Shown here: one piece after another, positions 54,467 to 64,000 of the stretch
How the letters are laid out: the number at the start of each line of letters is the position of its first letter
How positions within the stretch are numbered: the first letter of the stretch is position 1
NCBI GenBank assembly: GCA_949987705.1
Contig: OX465281.1
Span: forward strand, 106,132,266-106,196,265
Direction: 5' to 3'
DNA: 64,000 bases
Source: Thereva unica
Lineage: Eukaryota > Arthropoda > Insecta > Diptera > Therevidae
Notes under the pieces: generated by a model
What the model was told of the DNA's origin: nothing
The model's database searches: none
What the model saw: the letters and a program-made list of their open reading frames with translations, nothing else
Made by a program: the position numbers and the translations under genes

Positions 54467-56657
54467 TTATTCTACATCCTTGTCTTCTTGCTGCTGCTGC
54501 ACTGAAAAATGTCCCCATGGTAGAGTGTCGATCCCGTTGTCCATAATGCAGCGTTTATCATCCTGTGGGTTTAAAGCGATCTTTGCTTGGTTTAAAGTGT
54601 ACACTTTATGACTATATGAACGAATACTTTTTTGCTCAGCTATCTTGCTTTTTGAATTTTGCAAACATTCAATATAGTCGCTAATCTGCAAAGTTTTCGC
54701 CACAACGTTCTTCTTTACCCCTTTTGCTTTCTTCACTTCATCAACACCATCTATTTCAAGGGAGTACATTTTAGACCTTAAGCCTACAAACAATGTCATT
54801 ATTCGACCATTTAATTCACCTTTCATCAATCCAGGAACTTTTTTATTTGCTTGCGGCATATTAAACTGGTTGGTCATAGGATAATCACTAGTATCAAATT
54901 TATCTATGTTTTTCTTCATAATATTGTATATGTCAACATTTTTTATTTCATATACTAATGAATCCGTATCCATGTACATTATTTTGCATTTATCAGCATC
55001 CAACTCTTTTAGCATAAAGTCATAATGGAATTCGTACTGTGCTATTTTAGAAATATCGAGAATCGCCATACCAATGTATAATGGTTTATCGAATTTAACT
55101 ACCAGCTTTCGTAATTCAACTGCTACTAAATTTTCATTGAAAATTGCGCGACTATGGAAATTCGGTGCTGCAATGAGGTTTCTAGCGCCATACCGCCCCT
55201 CCCACTTTGTACATAGTTTTATGTTTGAATATTTTCGCACATTTTCCATAGTTTTTCCGAAAACAGCATTAATTATTTTCATATATTGGTTCTTCTCGTA
55301 GGCATTTTTGGCTTGTTTCCTTTTATCTGTATTTAAGTCCACATATGGTTTAAGCCATGGTGATTGATCGAACTGCAGAATGCGATGAATTTTCTTGAGT
55401 ATTAGTCCATGTGATAAACATTGTTTTAGGTTGCGGTAATGTATAACATATTTTTCTTTGGTGTGTAAAGTGGTTAAAAGTTTGCCTTGTTTTGATCCTG
55501 GTGGTGCTGAATGAGTGGGGCAAAATGGAAAATCTTTATGCAAATTATGCAGCTCCTGCGGGTATTCAAGATCTACCTCCAACATATAGCCGATCGGTGA
55601 ATTATCATCAACACTCATAACATCAACATTATCAATCCATTTAAAGTTTCCGGTTGGAAGTGATTGCGACATGGCCCATTCATATAAATTATTCACGTCA
55701 TAGTACATCAGATATTTAGTTTCTTCATCCGGTTTAAAGTTTTTCATATATTTATTGTTGGCTTCACTATATCTGCAGCAGCATTGGCTAATTCCACCTC
55801 GGCAAGATTTTTCAATAAATAAAAGCATGTCAACATCCATTATCATTTCTAAGCGCACTCCCGTGTAATACAGCATCGCTGCCCATGTATATCCAGGCAG
55901 TGTGAAGACGTGTGCAGGGTCAAGTTTGTAAGTCTCCAGTCCCATAGCTCTAAAATTTGTAAAAATATCCGCCAGCAGAAGAACATCTGTTTTTAAATAC
56001 AAATCTGAATACTCTCCCAGGCTTTTAATGTTAAATTTTTCCCACACTTTTTGCGCATGTTCATAATCTTTTTCAGTTATCGGCTCATCAATCATTTTAT
56101 TATAAAAATGCTCCACGCTAGGTAAACTATTACACTCCAATTTATCCCAACCATCGATGAAGTCATATGGAAAAACTCCTTTGCGCGTGAGAAGGTTGAA
56201 GCTTTCATCATCCAGGTCTTGCCATTGAGCTTTTGTTATTTTTAATTTTTCCTTAGGCAGCAGTCCGGCTAGTTTATCCAAAGATTCATCCATAAATCTA
56301 TAAGAGTCGATGAATCTCAGCTTGATGGAGCTATTTTCAATGTGTTTGGTAAATGAAATGTACCGCTCTTTGTTCAACGGTAAAAGATCCACTTTTCCTG
56401 GTATGGTTAATGCTATATCCTTGATTATGAAATGCGCATCATATCCTGATAAATTGTGGAAAATGCCTGGGATGTTGCGACAATCATTATAATTGATGTT
56501 GCAGCTGTTGTGTGCCGGTCCACGATATTTGCCTGTGAGGTGGCAATGATCCCTCACTCTGGTTTCACCAAGCGCAAAGGGTTTCTCGCATATATGGCAG
56601 CATGGTTGGTTTAATTGAATGCACTTTTCCTGCGCTGATAACTGTGCTAGTGGTTTT
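54467..56657 (-). pseudogene. PolB, endonuclease-VII-like to polymerase part (right arm)
   Basis: This is the longest unbroken PolB piece. It runs from the insert at 56657 through CHICEKPF and DHCHLTGKYRGPAHNSCN, ExoII, ExoIII (YLKTDVLLLADIF) and the palm motifs to the stop at 54467. No errantivirus is present, so the 42938/49504 junction is seen uninterrupted here (LLTRKGVFPYDF). It is cut from its N-terminal part by the 56658-58813 repeat cluster. Confidence 0.92.
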
Positions 56658-56935
56658 TAACCGACTTCAAAAAAAGAGGAGGTTACTCAATTCGACGTGT
56701 AGGTATTTTGTGGTCCTGTTCACGCATAACTTTGTCACCCAATAACTTTTTTGCTTTTTTTTTGGTTCATTTGAAGGGGGAGCTTCCCACGGTGGTCCCG
56801 TTAAATTTTTTCTTAAGTCTGATAACGGAGTTCGAAGTTAGGCAGAAAAAACTGTTAAAATTCAACCTGTTAAAGTTCACCTAAACATTTCATGGGCACC
56901 GAACAAATTACTTTATTGTTGTAAGTCTGGCAGCA

Positions 56936-57014
56936 GGCCGATGGGTCAGTGAGTAGAGCGTCGGATTCTCGGTTCAGCGTGGGGTGGCGTTTGCAGGTTC
57001 AATTCCCGGCCGGT
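56936..57014 (+). repeat. tRNA-like sequence with pol III boxes
   Basis: It has an A-box-like TGGGTCAGTGAGTAG and a B-box-like GGTTCAATTCC at suitable spacing, GGCCG/CGGCC ends that can pair, and a T run directly after. It may be a tRNA-derived SINE head rather than a working tRNA: the anticodon arm is irregular. Confidence 0.5.
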
Positions 57015-57076
57015 TTTTTTCTTTTTCTCTTTTTCTTCTTTCTGAAATGATTTATATTAACATATTGGTCAGCAGC

Positions 57077-57420
57077 CTATAGTACTTGACATAGCGCAAA
57101 GGAAGTATTCTTGTCTGTGGGATCTGTGGGGTGCGAGTTCGATCCCGAGCGGTCGCGGTGCTTTTTTTTTTATATATCGACAAAAAATAATTATTTTTTA
57201 ATTTCCTTCGGGGAATTTTGTTCCATATTAAACAAGTTTTCGACGTGAATGCGTCTGTAAATTTGCTTCCAGAACAAAAGCCGATAAGAACGAAATTATG
57301 GCGAAATTTGCAGCTCAAAAAACTTTTGTTTTTATCGAATAAATAAATATACCATGACGTGGATGAAGAATCAAAGAATTTTATTGTTTACATTTAATTT
57401 CCCCGATATCAATGGCAACT
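57077..57420 (+). repeat. SINE-like repeat related to 4960-5230
   Basis: It contains GAGTTCGATCCCGAGCGG (B-box-like) and GTCGCGGTGCTTTTTTTT, then a body alike in sequence to 4960-5230 (TTAATTTCCTTCGGGG; TTTGCTTCCAGAACAAAA). Both copies are followed by sequence with the same GGCCTCGATTCCCAGATCC repeat. Confidence 0.55.
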
Positions 57421-57439
57421 TAACTTTTTATATGCCTTA

Positions 57440-57752
57440 TATTGGCCTCGATTCCCAGATCCGACGGGAGGGAAGTGAGTTGCGGATTTGACACTTTGCG
57501 ATTCTCAGATCCGCAACCCCGAATTTCTTTTTGACATTTTCCGCGCTGTAAAAGTGTGATCCGCAACATATTTTTTGCGGATTTGAACGACAAATGCGCC
57601 TGAGATAATCCGACATCATATATTTCATTATCGCATGAGTCTTCACTCCGAATTTTCGATTTAAACCAATCCGGGACCGCGGATTTGAGAATCGCAAAGT
57701 GTCAAATCCTCACTCACTTCCCTCCCGTCGGATCTGGGAATCGAGGCCATTA
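57440..57752. mobile_element. MITE with ~80-bp imperfect inverted repeats
   Basis: TTGGCCTCGATTCCCAGATC followed by GACGGGAGGGAAGTGAG at the left is mirrored by CTCACTTCCCTCCCGTC and GATCTGGGAATCGAGGCCA at the right. Inner TTTGACACTTTGCGATTCTC is mirrored too. The interior is non-coding. The left end is also part of the 509-bp tandem unit at 5235-6760. Confidence 0.85.
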
Positions 57753-58440
57753 TCTTGATCTGGATGTATTTGTAGTGTAACAAATCTTGCAACTTGATTT
57801 TGACCCAGTTCCATATAACCGATCAACTGCAAATTTTGCACATACGTATAGTTCGCATGACAATACAATCTGCAATCAAATTTTGCAATTGCGCTCCCCG
57901 ACCCCAGACATGAATTTTGTTTCATATTAAATAAGTTTTTTTTTTAAATTCGTCCGAAAATACGCAAATATGTACATTACTGTAAAAAATATTTAGCTAC
58001 TGCTTCGATTTTTTTCGATGGCCCGGCGGCGTGTTATACTTCTCAGAATGGATTTAAAAAGAAGAGTCATCATACTTATCGTAAAGATAGATTCGTTCGA
58101 AATGATTTAGTTTTTTAAATTGCCTGGCGCAAGTCGAATTGTGTGAATAAACTGAGTGCAAATGACGAGTGAAAATTACCTCCATTAGTTATTGCGCATT
58201 ATATTTATACTTATCTACGCGTTATATTATGTTACATTGATTGTGATAAGGTCGGAGGAGCAAGTGGTCGAACATCACCGAGACATATTTGGTACAATCC
58301 AAACATTTTGGATTGTGCAAGCCGAACAGTTGAGCTCACACGCAACGATCTATTTGTGCCGTGTATACCTAGCTTGATAATTTTTTTTATATTGCCGCCG
58401 AAAAAAATGAATGTACTAAAAAGTACGAAATAAAACAAAA

Positions 58441-58805
58441 TTTTAAAAACCGACTTCAGAAAAAACCGCACAAAATGCCCAAAAAAGGATGAAATAATTG
58501 TTTGTAATTCTTAACAACATTAATCCAATCAGAATGGATCTAGAAAGAAGAATCACTTTTGAAGACGGTGCCAGGTAGTATGTAGTTGTCTTTGATTGCA
58601 CTAACTTTGCTTCGGGAATTGTTTTCATTTCTTTGTTAGGCTTATGCCCTTAATACATCACCCACAGGTGTTAGCACCGTCTTCAAAAGTGATTCTTCTT
58701 TCTAGATCCATTCTGATTGGATTAATGTTGTTAAGAATTACAAACAATTATTTCATCCTTTTTTGGGCATTTTGTGCGGTTTTTTCTGAAGTCGGTTTTT
58801 AAAAT
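58441..58805. mobile_element. Foldback element, ~133-bp arms
   Basis: TTTTAAAAACCGACTTCAGA at 58441 and about 130 following bases reappear inverted at about 58674-58803 with hardly a mismatch; the loop is about 95 bp. AACCGACTTC is shared with the left edge of the surrounding cluster. Confidence 0.9.
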
Positions 58806-58813
58806 TTTTTTTT

Positions 58814-59615
58814 ATATATCCTTTATTTGCTCTTCGGCTATATTTGCGATCTCCTGCAGCTGCAATGTAAACCACTGAAGACACGTTTTTCCACGATTCG
58901 ATCGGTGAAATGATAGAGATTCATCGTAATAGCAGTGAAAATATAATCCAATACTATGAACTGCATGTTCTTGAATTTTCCTTGTCTTATCACCATTACT
59001 ACCACCATCGGTAACAGGTATCAATATTGACTCCAAATCTGCATATACTGTAAATGGTACCGGATTCTTGTAATTATAATTTTTAAAAGTGATAAATTTC
59101 TCCTTATGAAAAGCAACTTTACAGTCATTCACCTTTTCACACTCAGACACGTGCGCTGCGAGCTTTTCTTCAGTATTAAAATAAAATAAACATCTATCAC
59201 AGATATATTTTTTGTGTTCCTTTTTAGACGTCTGCCTGCTCACCAAACGTGATAAGTCTTTAATCCAGCAGAAATGATAAACAATATCACTATCATCATC
59301 ATCGTCCTCACTGCAGTCATAATTTGACTTTATCATTAGCAGATTGATATGTTTATCCAATTTATTCTTCGTTAAGTAAGCTGGAACAGTCATGTATTCG
59401 CTCATCTTTTCCTTTTCCAGTATGAAAACATTAATTGATAATCCGTTGTTTTCTTCGAATGTTTTTATTTGGTTTAGTGTAACTGGAAAAGTAATCCCGC
59501 TCAAGTTTAGCACATTGTTGTAGTGCGTGTACTTTGATGTTCTATATGCGTGATCCCTATACTCTACTGGATACAAAGCAGAGACCACTGCCCACGCAAA
59601 ACATGCATTTATCAT
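58814..59615 (-). pseudogene. PolB, zinc-finger and ExoI part (right arm)
   Basis: It runs from the frameshift near 59610 (NACFAWAVVSALYPVEY; the first codons of the listed frame are off) through LNLSGITFPVTLNQIKTFEE, a D-rich loop, a C2H2-like finger (CDRCLFYF) and ExoI (VYADLES) to the insert at 58813. Matches 41676-42470 in the left arm. Confidence 0.88.
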
Positions 59616-60399
59616 TATTTCTCACATTTACACATGCATGCTTTGCTGCGACGCTTTGCGGCAATGTTATAAATGACGATCCTCTTAATGGCTCGTATTT
59701 GTTTATGTACACCATTAAGTTCACTATGGTATGTAAGGCCCAGCCACTATCTTTCTCTTGGAACTCCTCAACCTGGGTCAATAGATCATCCTGCACGTTT
59801 TTCAAAAACCACTGTTCCAGATCATCGGTGCTCCCAATGGGTGTAGTTTTGGTGTGAAAGTATTTTATATCACTTATCACATCACCATCATTAACACCAT
59901 GCTTAACATACTCGCAGCTTAAAGTCGTTGATGTCTTGATGAAATTATGCTTCTTTAAGATGTTCTTAACACGCCGCTCAAACAAAGCATAACCATCCTT
60001 TAAAAATTGCCTCACTTCGACGTGCTTTATATTGATGATGACACCTGTCCTGATTCGTAATGCAAACGCATTATGCAGCTCTTCCCAGCGTACACGAGCA
60101 CTTCTTTTTTCAGTTCTTCCTCCTTCCTGCACACCTGCTCCATGGTGGCTGCTGCTAGCTTTCAACAATACTTGTAAGCATCTTAGTTGCGCAATACAAT
60201 TTTGATAGTGTTGTTTGGTCCCATTCCGCTTTTCAGCCCTGCATGCTGCTTTTATTTTTTTAATAAATAAACCACACACCTTTGTAATAATTACACTTTG
60301 CGCAGCGTCTCTGTCCCTTAAGCAATCTGCTGCTTGCTTGTGTAGCCCACTCATAATGCTGCGTGTATCCATTTTAATAGCAAAAACAAAACTTTTCAC
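59610..60399 (-). pseudogene. PolB gene N-terminal part (right arm), frameshifted
   Basis: Unlike the left copy this one lacks the 70-bp deletion and reads through WEELHNAFALRIRTGVIINI, DGYALFERRVKNIL and LRGSSFITLPQS. An extra A in GATAAATGC near 59610 (GATAATGC on the left) moves it out of frame, giving an early stop at 59557. The two arms are therefore damaged at different places. Confidence 0.88.
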
Positions 60400-60537
60400 T
60401 TAGCACTTGTTAAATTGGTTGGATGCTCACTTTTAAAATCACCAGTATTAGCAGGAGTCGTAATTAATAACACTTTACTAGTTAACTCGCGGATGCTCGT
60501 TGTAAACTGTGAAAATACTACTGCTACTGCTTATTTT

Positions 60538-61048
60538 ATAATACCAGCAATTGCACAACATGAACAAGTTCGATCATGCAAATCTGCCTATGTAGCAAAT
60601 TCCTAACCCTAAGTGTTGTTTACACAGGTGCATGGAACTCATGGACAAGTACAAAATTTACCAACTTCCGGTATCCGGCTGTCGTAGATGGAATTGCATC
60701 AGATGATCAGATGTAAAATTGATGATGATGATGTGGCAAATTCCTAGAACCCCAAAAGTTGTTTACACAGGTGCATGGAATTCAATTTACCAACTTCCGG
60801 TCTATAGCTTTCTCACGCAGGTGCAAAAACTGCTGACGTGGCAAATTCCTTAACCCCCAAAAGTTGTTTACACAGGTGCATCCCTGTACTTGGACTTCAA
60901 CTTCCGCCCCAAAGTTGTTTAGACAGGTGCATCTATGTGCTGCGGACTCATGGACAAGTTCAATCATGTTTCTAGATTTAGGGTATATAATGAGAACTGC
61001 GAAGGAGAACGCTAGCAGTTCAACCCCAACCACCTGGAGATCAACAGC
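60538..61048. promoter_or_regulatory. Divergent promoter with four iterons (right arm)
   Basis: Mirror copy of 40334-40842, with the iterons as AAGTTGTTTACACAGGTGCA on the plus strand (about 60620-60930), TATA boxes for both directions kept, and a few base changes (for example GGACTCATGG for GGACGCATGG). The downstream PolB and 124-aa frames are both broken in this arm. Confidence 0.7.
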
Positions 61049-61063
61049 ATCAGCCCCAGAAAC

Positions 61064-61437
61064 ATGGATACAGCAACAGAACTCAAAAGCTTGGAATACT
61101 CACCATACTTAAGGATGTCCGACATGGAGTTTGGAACCCCATAAAAATAAAATCTGCAAGCAGGCTTGAAACAGTGTATGGTGTTCGGATTCATCTTGAG
61201 TTAGAGGAGTATCAGCTTTTGCTACCAGCCAGGTACAGTTCACTTTCTGATGCAGCCTTACAAGACATCAACAACAAAGGAAATTTCCACGTAATCAATT
61301 CTGGACCGCAGGGGAAGACATTTATTTTCAAGTTTGTACAAATTGATGCCATTCCAGTTAATTATAGTTTTTATACCGATAATTCAAGTGAAATCCCTAA
61401 TTTTTACAATCCTAACAACAACAACAAAAAGAAGTGA
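61064..61437 (+). pseudogene. 124-aa palindrome protein, right copy (frameshifted)
   Basis: The ATG near 61064 and the first ~27 codons match the left-arm gene, but CCCATAAAAATAAA replaces CCCATATAAAATAAA (one base fewer, near 61140), producing an immediate TAA. The rest of the frame (VYGVRIHLELEEYQLLLP onward) is open to 61437, with one V/A change. Confidence 0.75.
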
Positions 61438-61829
61438 AGTGTCTTGAATAAACAAATAATTGTATGATTTATCAGAATAAAAATAATATGTGTTCTAATT
61501 AATAGGTTTTTTATTTGTAGCTATTACAACAACAACAATTCTTTTTAATACCCTAACTTTATTAAATATTTCAGCAGTTTGCTCTGCCGTTTAATTTTTT
61601 TCTTTTCAGTACTAACTTGCTGATTACATTCACTGATGCACTTTGTTTATCTCAATAAACGTTCGCAGCATGGGAAGCCTGAAATTTTCACACTTTTGCT
61701 TGATAAGGAACCCGATGTTTTCTTATTTAACCATCATTAAAATTTATTCGTTGGGTATAATTAGCACTTAAGGTGATCAGTTTAAATAATAGAATTTATC
61801 CAATACGTTCAAGATTGAATAATTAAGGC

Positions 61830-62072
61830 CTAAGTTAGCTGATAATGGGAATCTTCATTGTTTTTAGTATGTGACCGAGTATTTTTTGCGGCAGCTTTTT
61901 GCCACTTCTTAGTGTGTGTAATATTTGTGGTTTGTGAAAGGTATTTTATCTTAAATTTATTGTTTAAAAATATAATATATCCAGCATCACAAGTCTGATG
62001 AAAATGGGAGCCTTCGCTGCATTGTTGATGCTTATGGGAAATATCTTTTTCATCTTTTTGACCACTTAGCAA
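61830..62072 (-). CDS. Hypothetical 80-aa ORF (right arm)
   Basis: Mirror copy of 39278-39520 with a single I/V difference. No recognisable domain. It is kept here only so that the two arms can be compared. Confidence 0.3.
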   Translation of the reverse strand: MLSGQKDEKDISHKHQQCSEGSHFHQTCDAGYIIFLNNKFKIKYLSQTTNITHTKKWQKAAAKNTRSHTKNNEDSHYQLT

Positions 62073-62358
62073 TTCTCAAGTTGCGGTTGTTATAATATTG
62101 CGACTTGAGGTGAGTATTCTCATTAAAAATTCTTTGGAAGATAATAATAATAATAATAATAATAATATATCATGGCATATGGTTGCAATCCAGATCATAG
62201 CTTACACATCGCACCGGGTTGTTGTCGAGAATAATATATAGCCATCTCAGCTAAAGCTTAATTTAATTCTTAGTGTTACTTGAAAGTCCAGTTCTTCACT
62301 GAATTATATGTATATTTTTGCTCCAGAATCAAAGCTCATTCCAAAGCACCAGAATTAA

Positions 62359-62697
62359 TGTGGGGGATATTATAAATTAAGTACACTTCATATTATTGTT
62401 TAAATTCACTCCTTTTATTAGAAATTCATAACACCACTAATTCACAAAATTACTATATCCTAAAATTTACTTATTTTTTCTACTTTACAAAATCAATGCA
62501 AAAATCTTTTCCCTTTTCTTTACTCCTTGCCACAGTGCCTCTACTCGAACAACTAAAACTAAAATTTGCTTTTCAGGATTGCTTGCGACATCATTTGCAG
62601 TTAGTCACCGACTCTTTGTTTTTGTTTCTTCTCTTTTTTTTTTAGACTGATAGCAGCTGGGATTTTTTTTTTAAATTTTTATTTACGGGTTCCTACA
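62359..62697 (-). repeat. 3' LTR of Ty3/gypsy element C
   Basis: On the minus strand it begins TGTAGGAACCCG right at the pol stop and ends ...ATATCCCCCACA; on the plus strand this is TGTGGGGGATAT...CCTACA, 339 bp. Its outer end coincides with the end of palindrome similarity. The 5' LTR is outside the window, so a target duplication cannot be checked. Confidence 0.75.
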
Positions 62698-64000
62698 TTC
62701 GGCCGTCCTGATCATCGTCTGACCCAGACGAAGAGGGATCCTCATCTTGCCATCTGATCCACGGCTTCATACAATCAGCAGCCGAACTGGTAGAATTCGG
62801 TCCTTCGTGAATACCAACCTTCCGTAAGTCGTACCGATCTTTCCCCTTTACTTTGGTTACTGCATATGGTCCCAGGAACTTCGGATATAGCTTAGATCCC
62901 GGCATGAACTGAGTACGCTTAACGGCGACCAAATCGCGAACATGATACACTTTGGCGGGCTTTCGTCTCCTTAGGGAATAACGCCTATTTTCAGCCTGTA
63001 TCTTCTCTATTTGACTCTTTGCTTCGTTCCTGATATGGTCCCGGTTACTTTCGAACTCCTGTAAAATCTCTTCCTCCAAGATTTTTGTAAGATTTTGATC
63101 TTCTGGTCTTCGCATCTTTACTCCTACTAACAACTCAAATGGCGTACGGCCCGTGGCTCTGCTTGTAGTTGAATTCAAGTATATTTGGGTACGGGAAACG
63201 TGCTTATACCATCTTAACGGCTGTTCTACTGAGAGTTTTGATAAAACTGATATAATCGTCTGGTTAAGGCGCTCCATCTGACCATTTCCTCTCGGTACAC
63301 CCGTAGTGACGAGAATGTGCTGTATCTTCTTGTCCTCACAATAATTTTTGAAAGTGTTCGACGTGAAAGCCGCTCCCCTGTCTGTGATCACTCTATGTGG
63401 ATGGCCAAAAACTTCAGACTGTAGCTCCAGCTTCTTAAGCACCTCTTCACTTGTCGTATCCTTCACGGGGTATATCCACGCAAACTTAATGAAAGCGTCT
63501 ATCACGGTGAAAAGGTATTTGTAACTCTTCGCAGTCGACGGCAGTGGACCCAGGTGGTCCATATGGTACGTATGGAGAGGGACATCTATCTTTTCGATGG
63601 GGGTAAGTAATCCTTCTGGTTTTCCAGCCTTGCGTGCGGCCAGGATACAAGGCACACAATTTGCTAGAACAGCTTCTACCTTCTTCTTGAGGTCCGGAAA
63701 AAAGTAGTCTTGACGAGCTAGCGTTTCGACTTTACGTGCGTTTATATGACCTTGATTGTGTATGTTCTGCAATATTGCCTTCTGCATGCTTTTAGGAACA
63801 ACAAGGAGATAATTTCCTTCTGCAAATTTATATATCGCACCGTTTCTGAGCAGATAATCTTCAAAGGTGCCGTCTTTAAGGACCTGTTTTATCAGGCGGC
63901 AGTTTTCGTCTTCTTCCTGAGCCCGAATGATTTGTTGCAAAACCGAGCACTCAATCGCGCAAACGCTGGGATAACGGCTTAGAGCATCAGCATGACGCAT
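62693..64000 (-). CDS. pol: Gypsy element C pol, RNase H end and integrase (partial)
   Basis: The frame enters from beyond 64000 with HADALSRYP, the usual end of RNase H. Integrase follows: zinc finger (H...H in HNQGHINARKV; C..C in CVPCILAARK), core residues in YHMDHLGPLPS, VITDRGAAFTS and GNGQMERLNQT, then a basic C-terminal domain (LRRRKPAKVYHVRDLVAVKR; KFLGPYAVTKV). The end is acidic (SSSGSDDDQDGRM) and its stop lies within the LTR start. No break is visible in this portion. It belongs to a different Ty3/gypsy lineage from the 29006-32833 element. Confidence 0.92.
   Translation of the reverse strand: MRHADALSRYPSVCAIECSVLQQIIRAQEEDENCRLIKQVLKDGTFEDYLLRNGAIYKFAEGNYLLVVPKSMQKAILQNIHNQGHINARKVETLARQDYFFPDLKKKVEAVLANCVPCILAARKAGKPEGLLTPIEKIDVPLHTYHMDHLGPLPSTAKSYKYLFTVIDAFIKFAWIYPVKDTTSEEVLKKLELQSEVFGHPHRVITDRGAAFTSNTFKNYCEDKKIQHILVTTGVPRGNGQMERLNQTIISVLSKLSVEQPLRWYKHVSRTQIYLNSTTSRATGRTPFELLVGVKMRRPEDQNLTKILEEEILQEFESNRDHIRNEAKSQIEKIQAENRRYSLRRRKPAKVYHVRDLVAVKRTQFMPGSKLYPKFLGPYAVTKVKGKDRYDLRKVGIHEGPNSTSSAADCMKPWIRWQDEDPSSSGSDDDQDGRM

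Larger units (their letters stand above)
56658..58813. mobile_element. 2.15-kb repeat cluster inserted in right-arm PolB
   Basis: The left arm reads straight through this site (...ATAAAGGATATAAAACCACTAGC), so the cluster is a later insertion. It starts TTAACCGACTTCAAAAAAAG, a string common in dispersed arthropod repeats, and ends with the inverse AAGTCGGTTTTTAA. It contains tRNA-like and SINE-like sequence, a MITE and a foldback. From 57753 to 58440 I see only AT-rich non-coding sequence. No ORF is supported. Confidence 0.85.
38994..62358. mobile_element. Giant inverted duplication of a PolB (Polinton-like) element
   Basis: Sequence running inward from 38994 (TTAATTCTGGTGCTTTGGAA) reappears inverted running inward from 62358. 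After removing single-arm insertions the arms are about 6.6 and 6.9 kb, and every gene and repeat occurs in mirror order. The centre is near 53240. PolB with exonuclease and palm motifs and linear-virus-like gene content point to the Polinton/adintovirus group, but no integrase, ATPase, protease or capsid gene is seen. On the right, the border is set by a gypsy LTR, so the true end may lie beyond the window. Confidence 0.85.

Noticed and set aside
38994..62358. Complete Polinton with capsid, ATPase, protease and integrase
   Set aside because: I looked for these in both arms and found only PolB and small ORFs; the integrases present belong to LTR retroelements.

Overview
The window is a stretch of insect genome, most likely a fly, built almost entirely of transposable elements nested inside one another. 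The fly assignment is an inference from three things: env-bearing errantiviruses (one with a tRNA-Ser primer site), a Jockey LINE with a downstream promoter element, and a BEL/Pao element. I see no ordinary host gene, rRNA, canonical tRNA or CRISPR.

Region 1-7134 holds two small inverted-repeat elements, the 3' end of an old LINE split by a foldback element, and the left remains of an old errantivirus (A) on the minus strand. Its env is cut by about 2.3 kb of repeats that includes three copies of a ~509-bp tandem unit.

Region 7135-35471 is a Ty3/gypsy element of CsRn1 type on the minus strand, with 396-bp LTRs and TSD TTCT. It sits inside env of errantivirus A. Its 3' LTR is split by a BEL/Pao element (7225-28673, TSD ATATT). 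Both BEL LTRs are themselves interrupted. The left one holds a 5-kb insert with a 1.5-kb array of a 9-bp repeat. The right one holds a composite DNA-transposon block, including a hAT MITE with an 8-bp TSD, and a complete Jockey-like LINE (22699-27939, TSD 15 bp). The CsRn1 leader carries a Helitron. The BEL element has an accessory ORF with SP/TP-rich repeats after pol.

Region 35472-38990 has the remaining pol/env piece of errantivirus A, a broken PIF/Harbinger element (transposase tail plus a Myb/SANT-like gene) and a GT-rich minisatellite.

Region 38994-62358 is the most unusual part: a giant inverted duplication. Each arm is about 6.6-6.9 kb once later insertions are removed. Each arm carries, from outside to centre, a small ORF, a 124-aa protein gene, a divergent promoter with four iterons, a protein-primed type B DNA polymerase gene (Polinton/adintovirus-like, with an endonuclease-VII-like insert) and a short gene transcribed outward from the centre. 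The centre is a CCAGACAGA tandem array in opposite orientation on the two sides. The arms look about 99% identical but have separate insertions. The left arm holds a young errantivirus B (42939-49503, matching 394-bp LTRs, TSD CGCG) and a 1.1-kb TIR element. The right arm holds a 2.15-kb repeat cluster. Every polymerase copy is broken.

Region 62359-64000 is the 3' LTR and integrase end of another Ty3/gypsy element that runs off the window.
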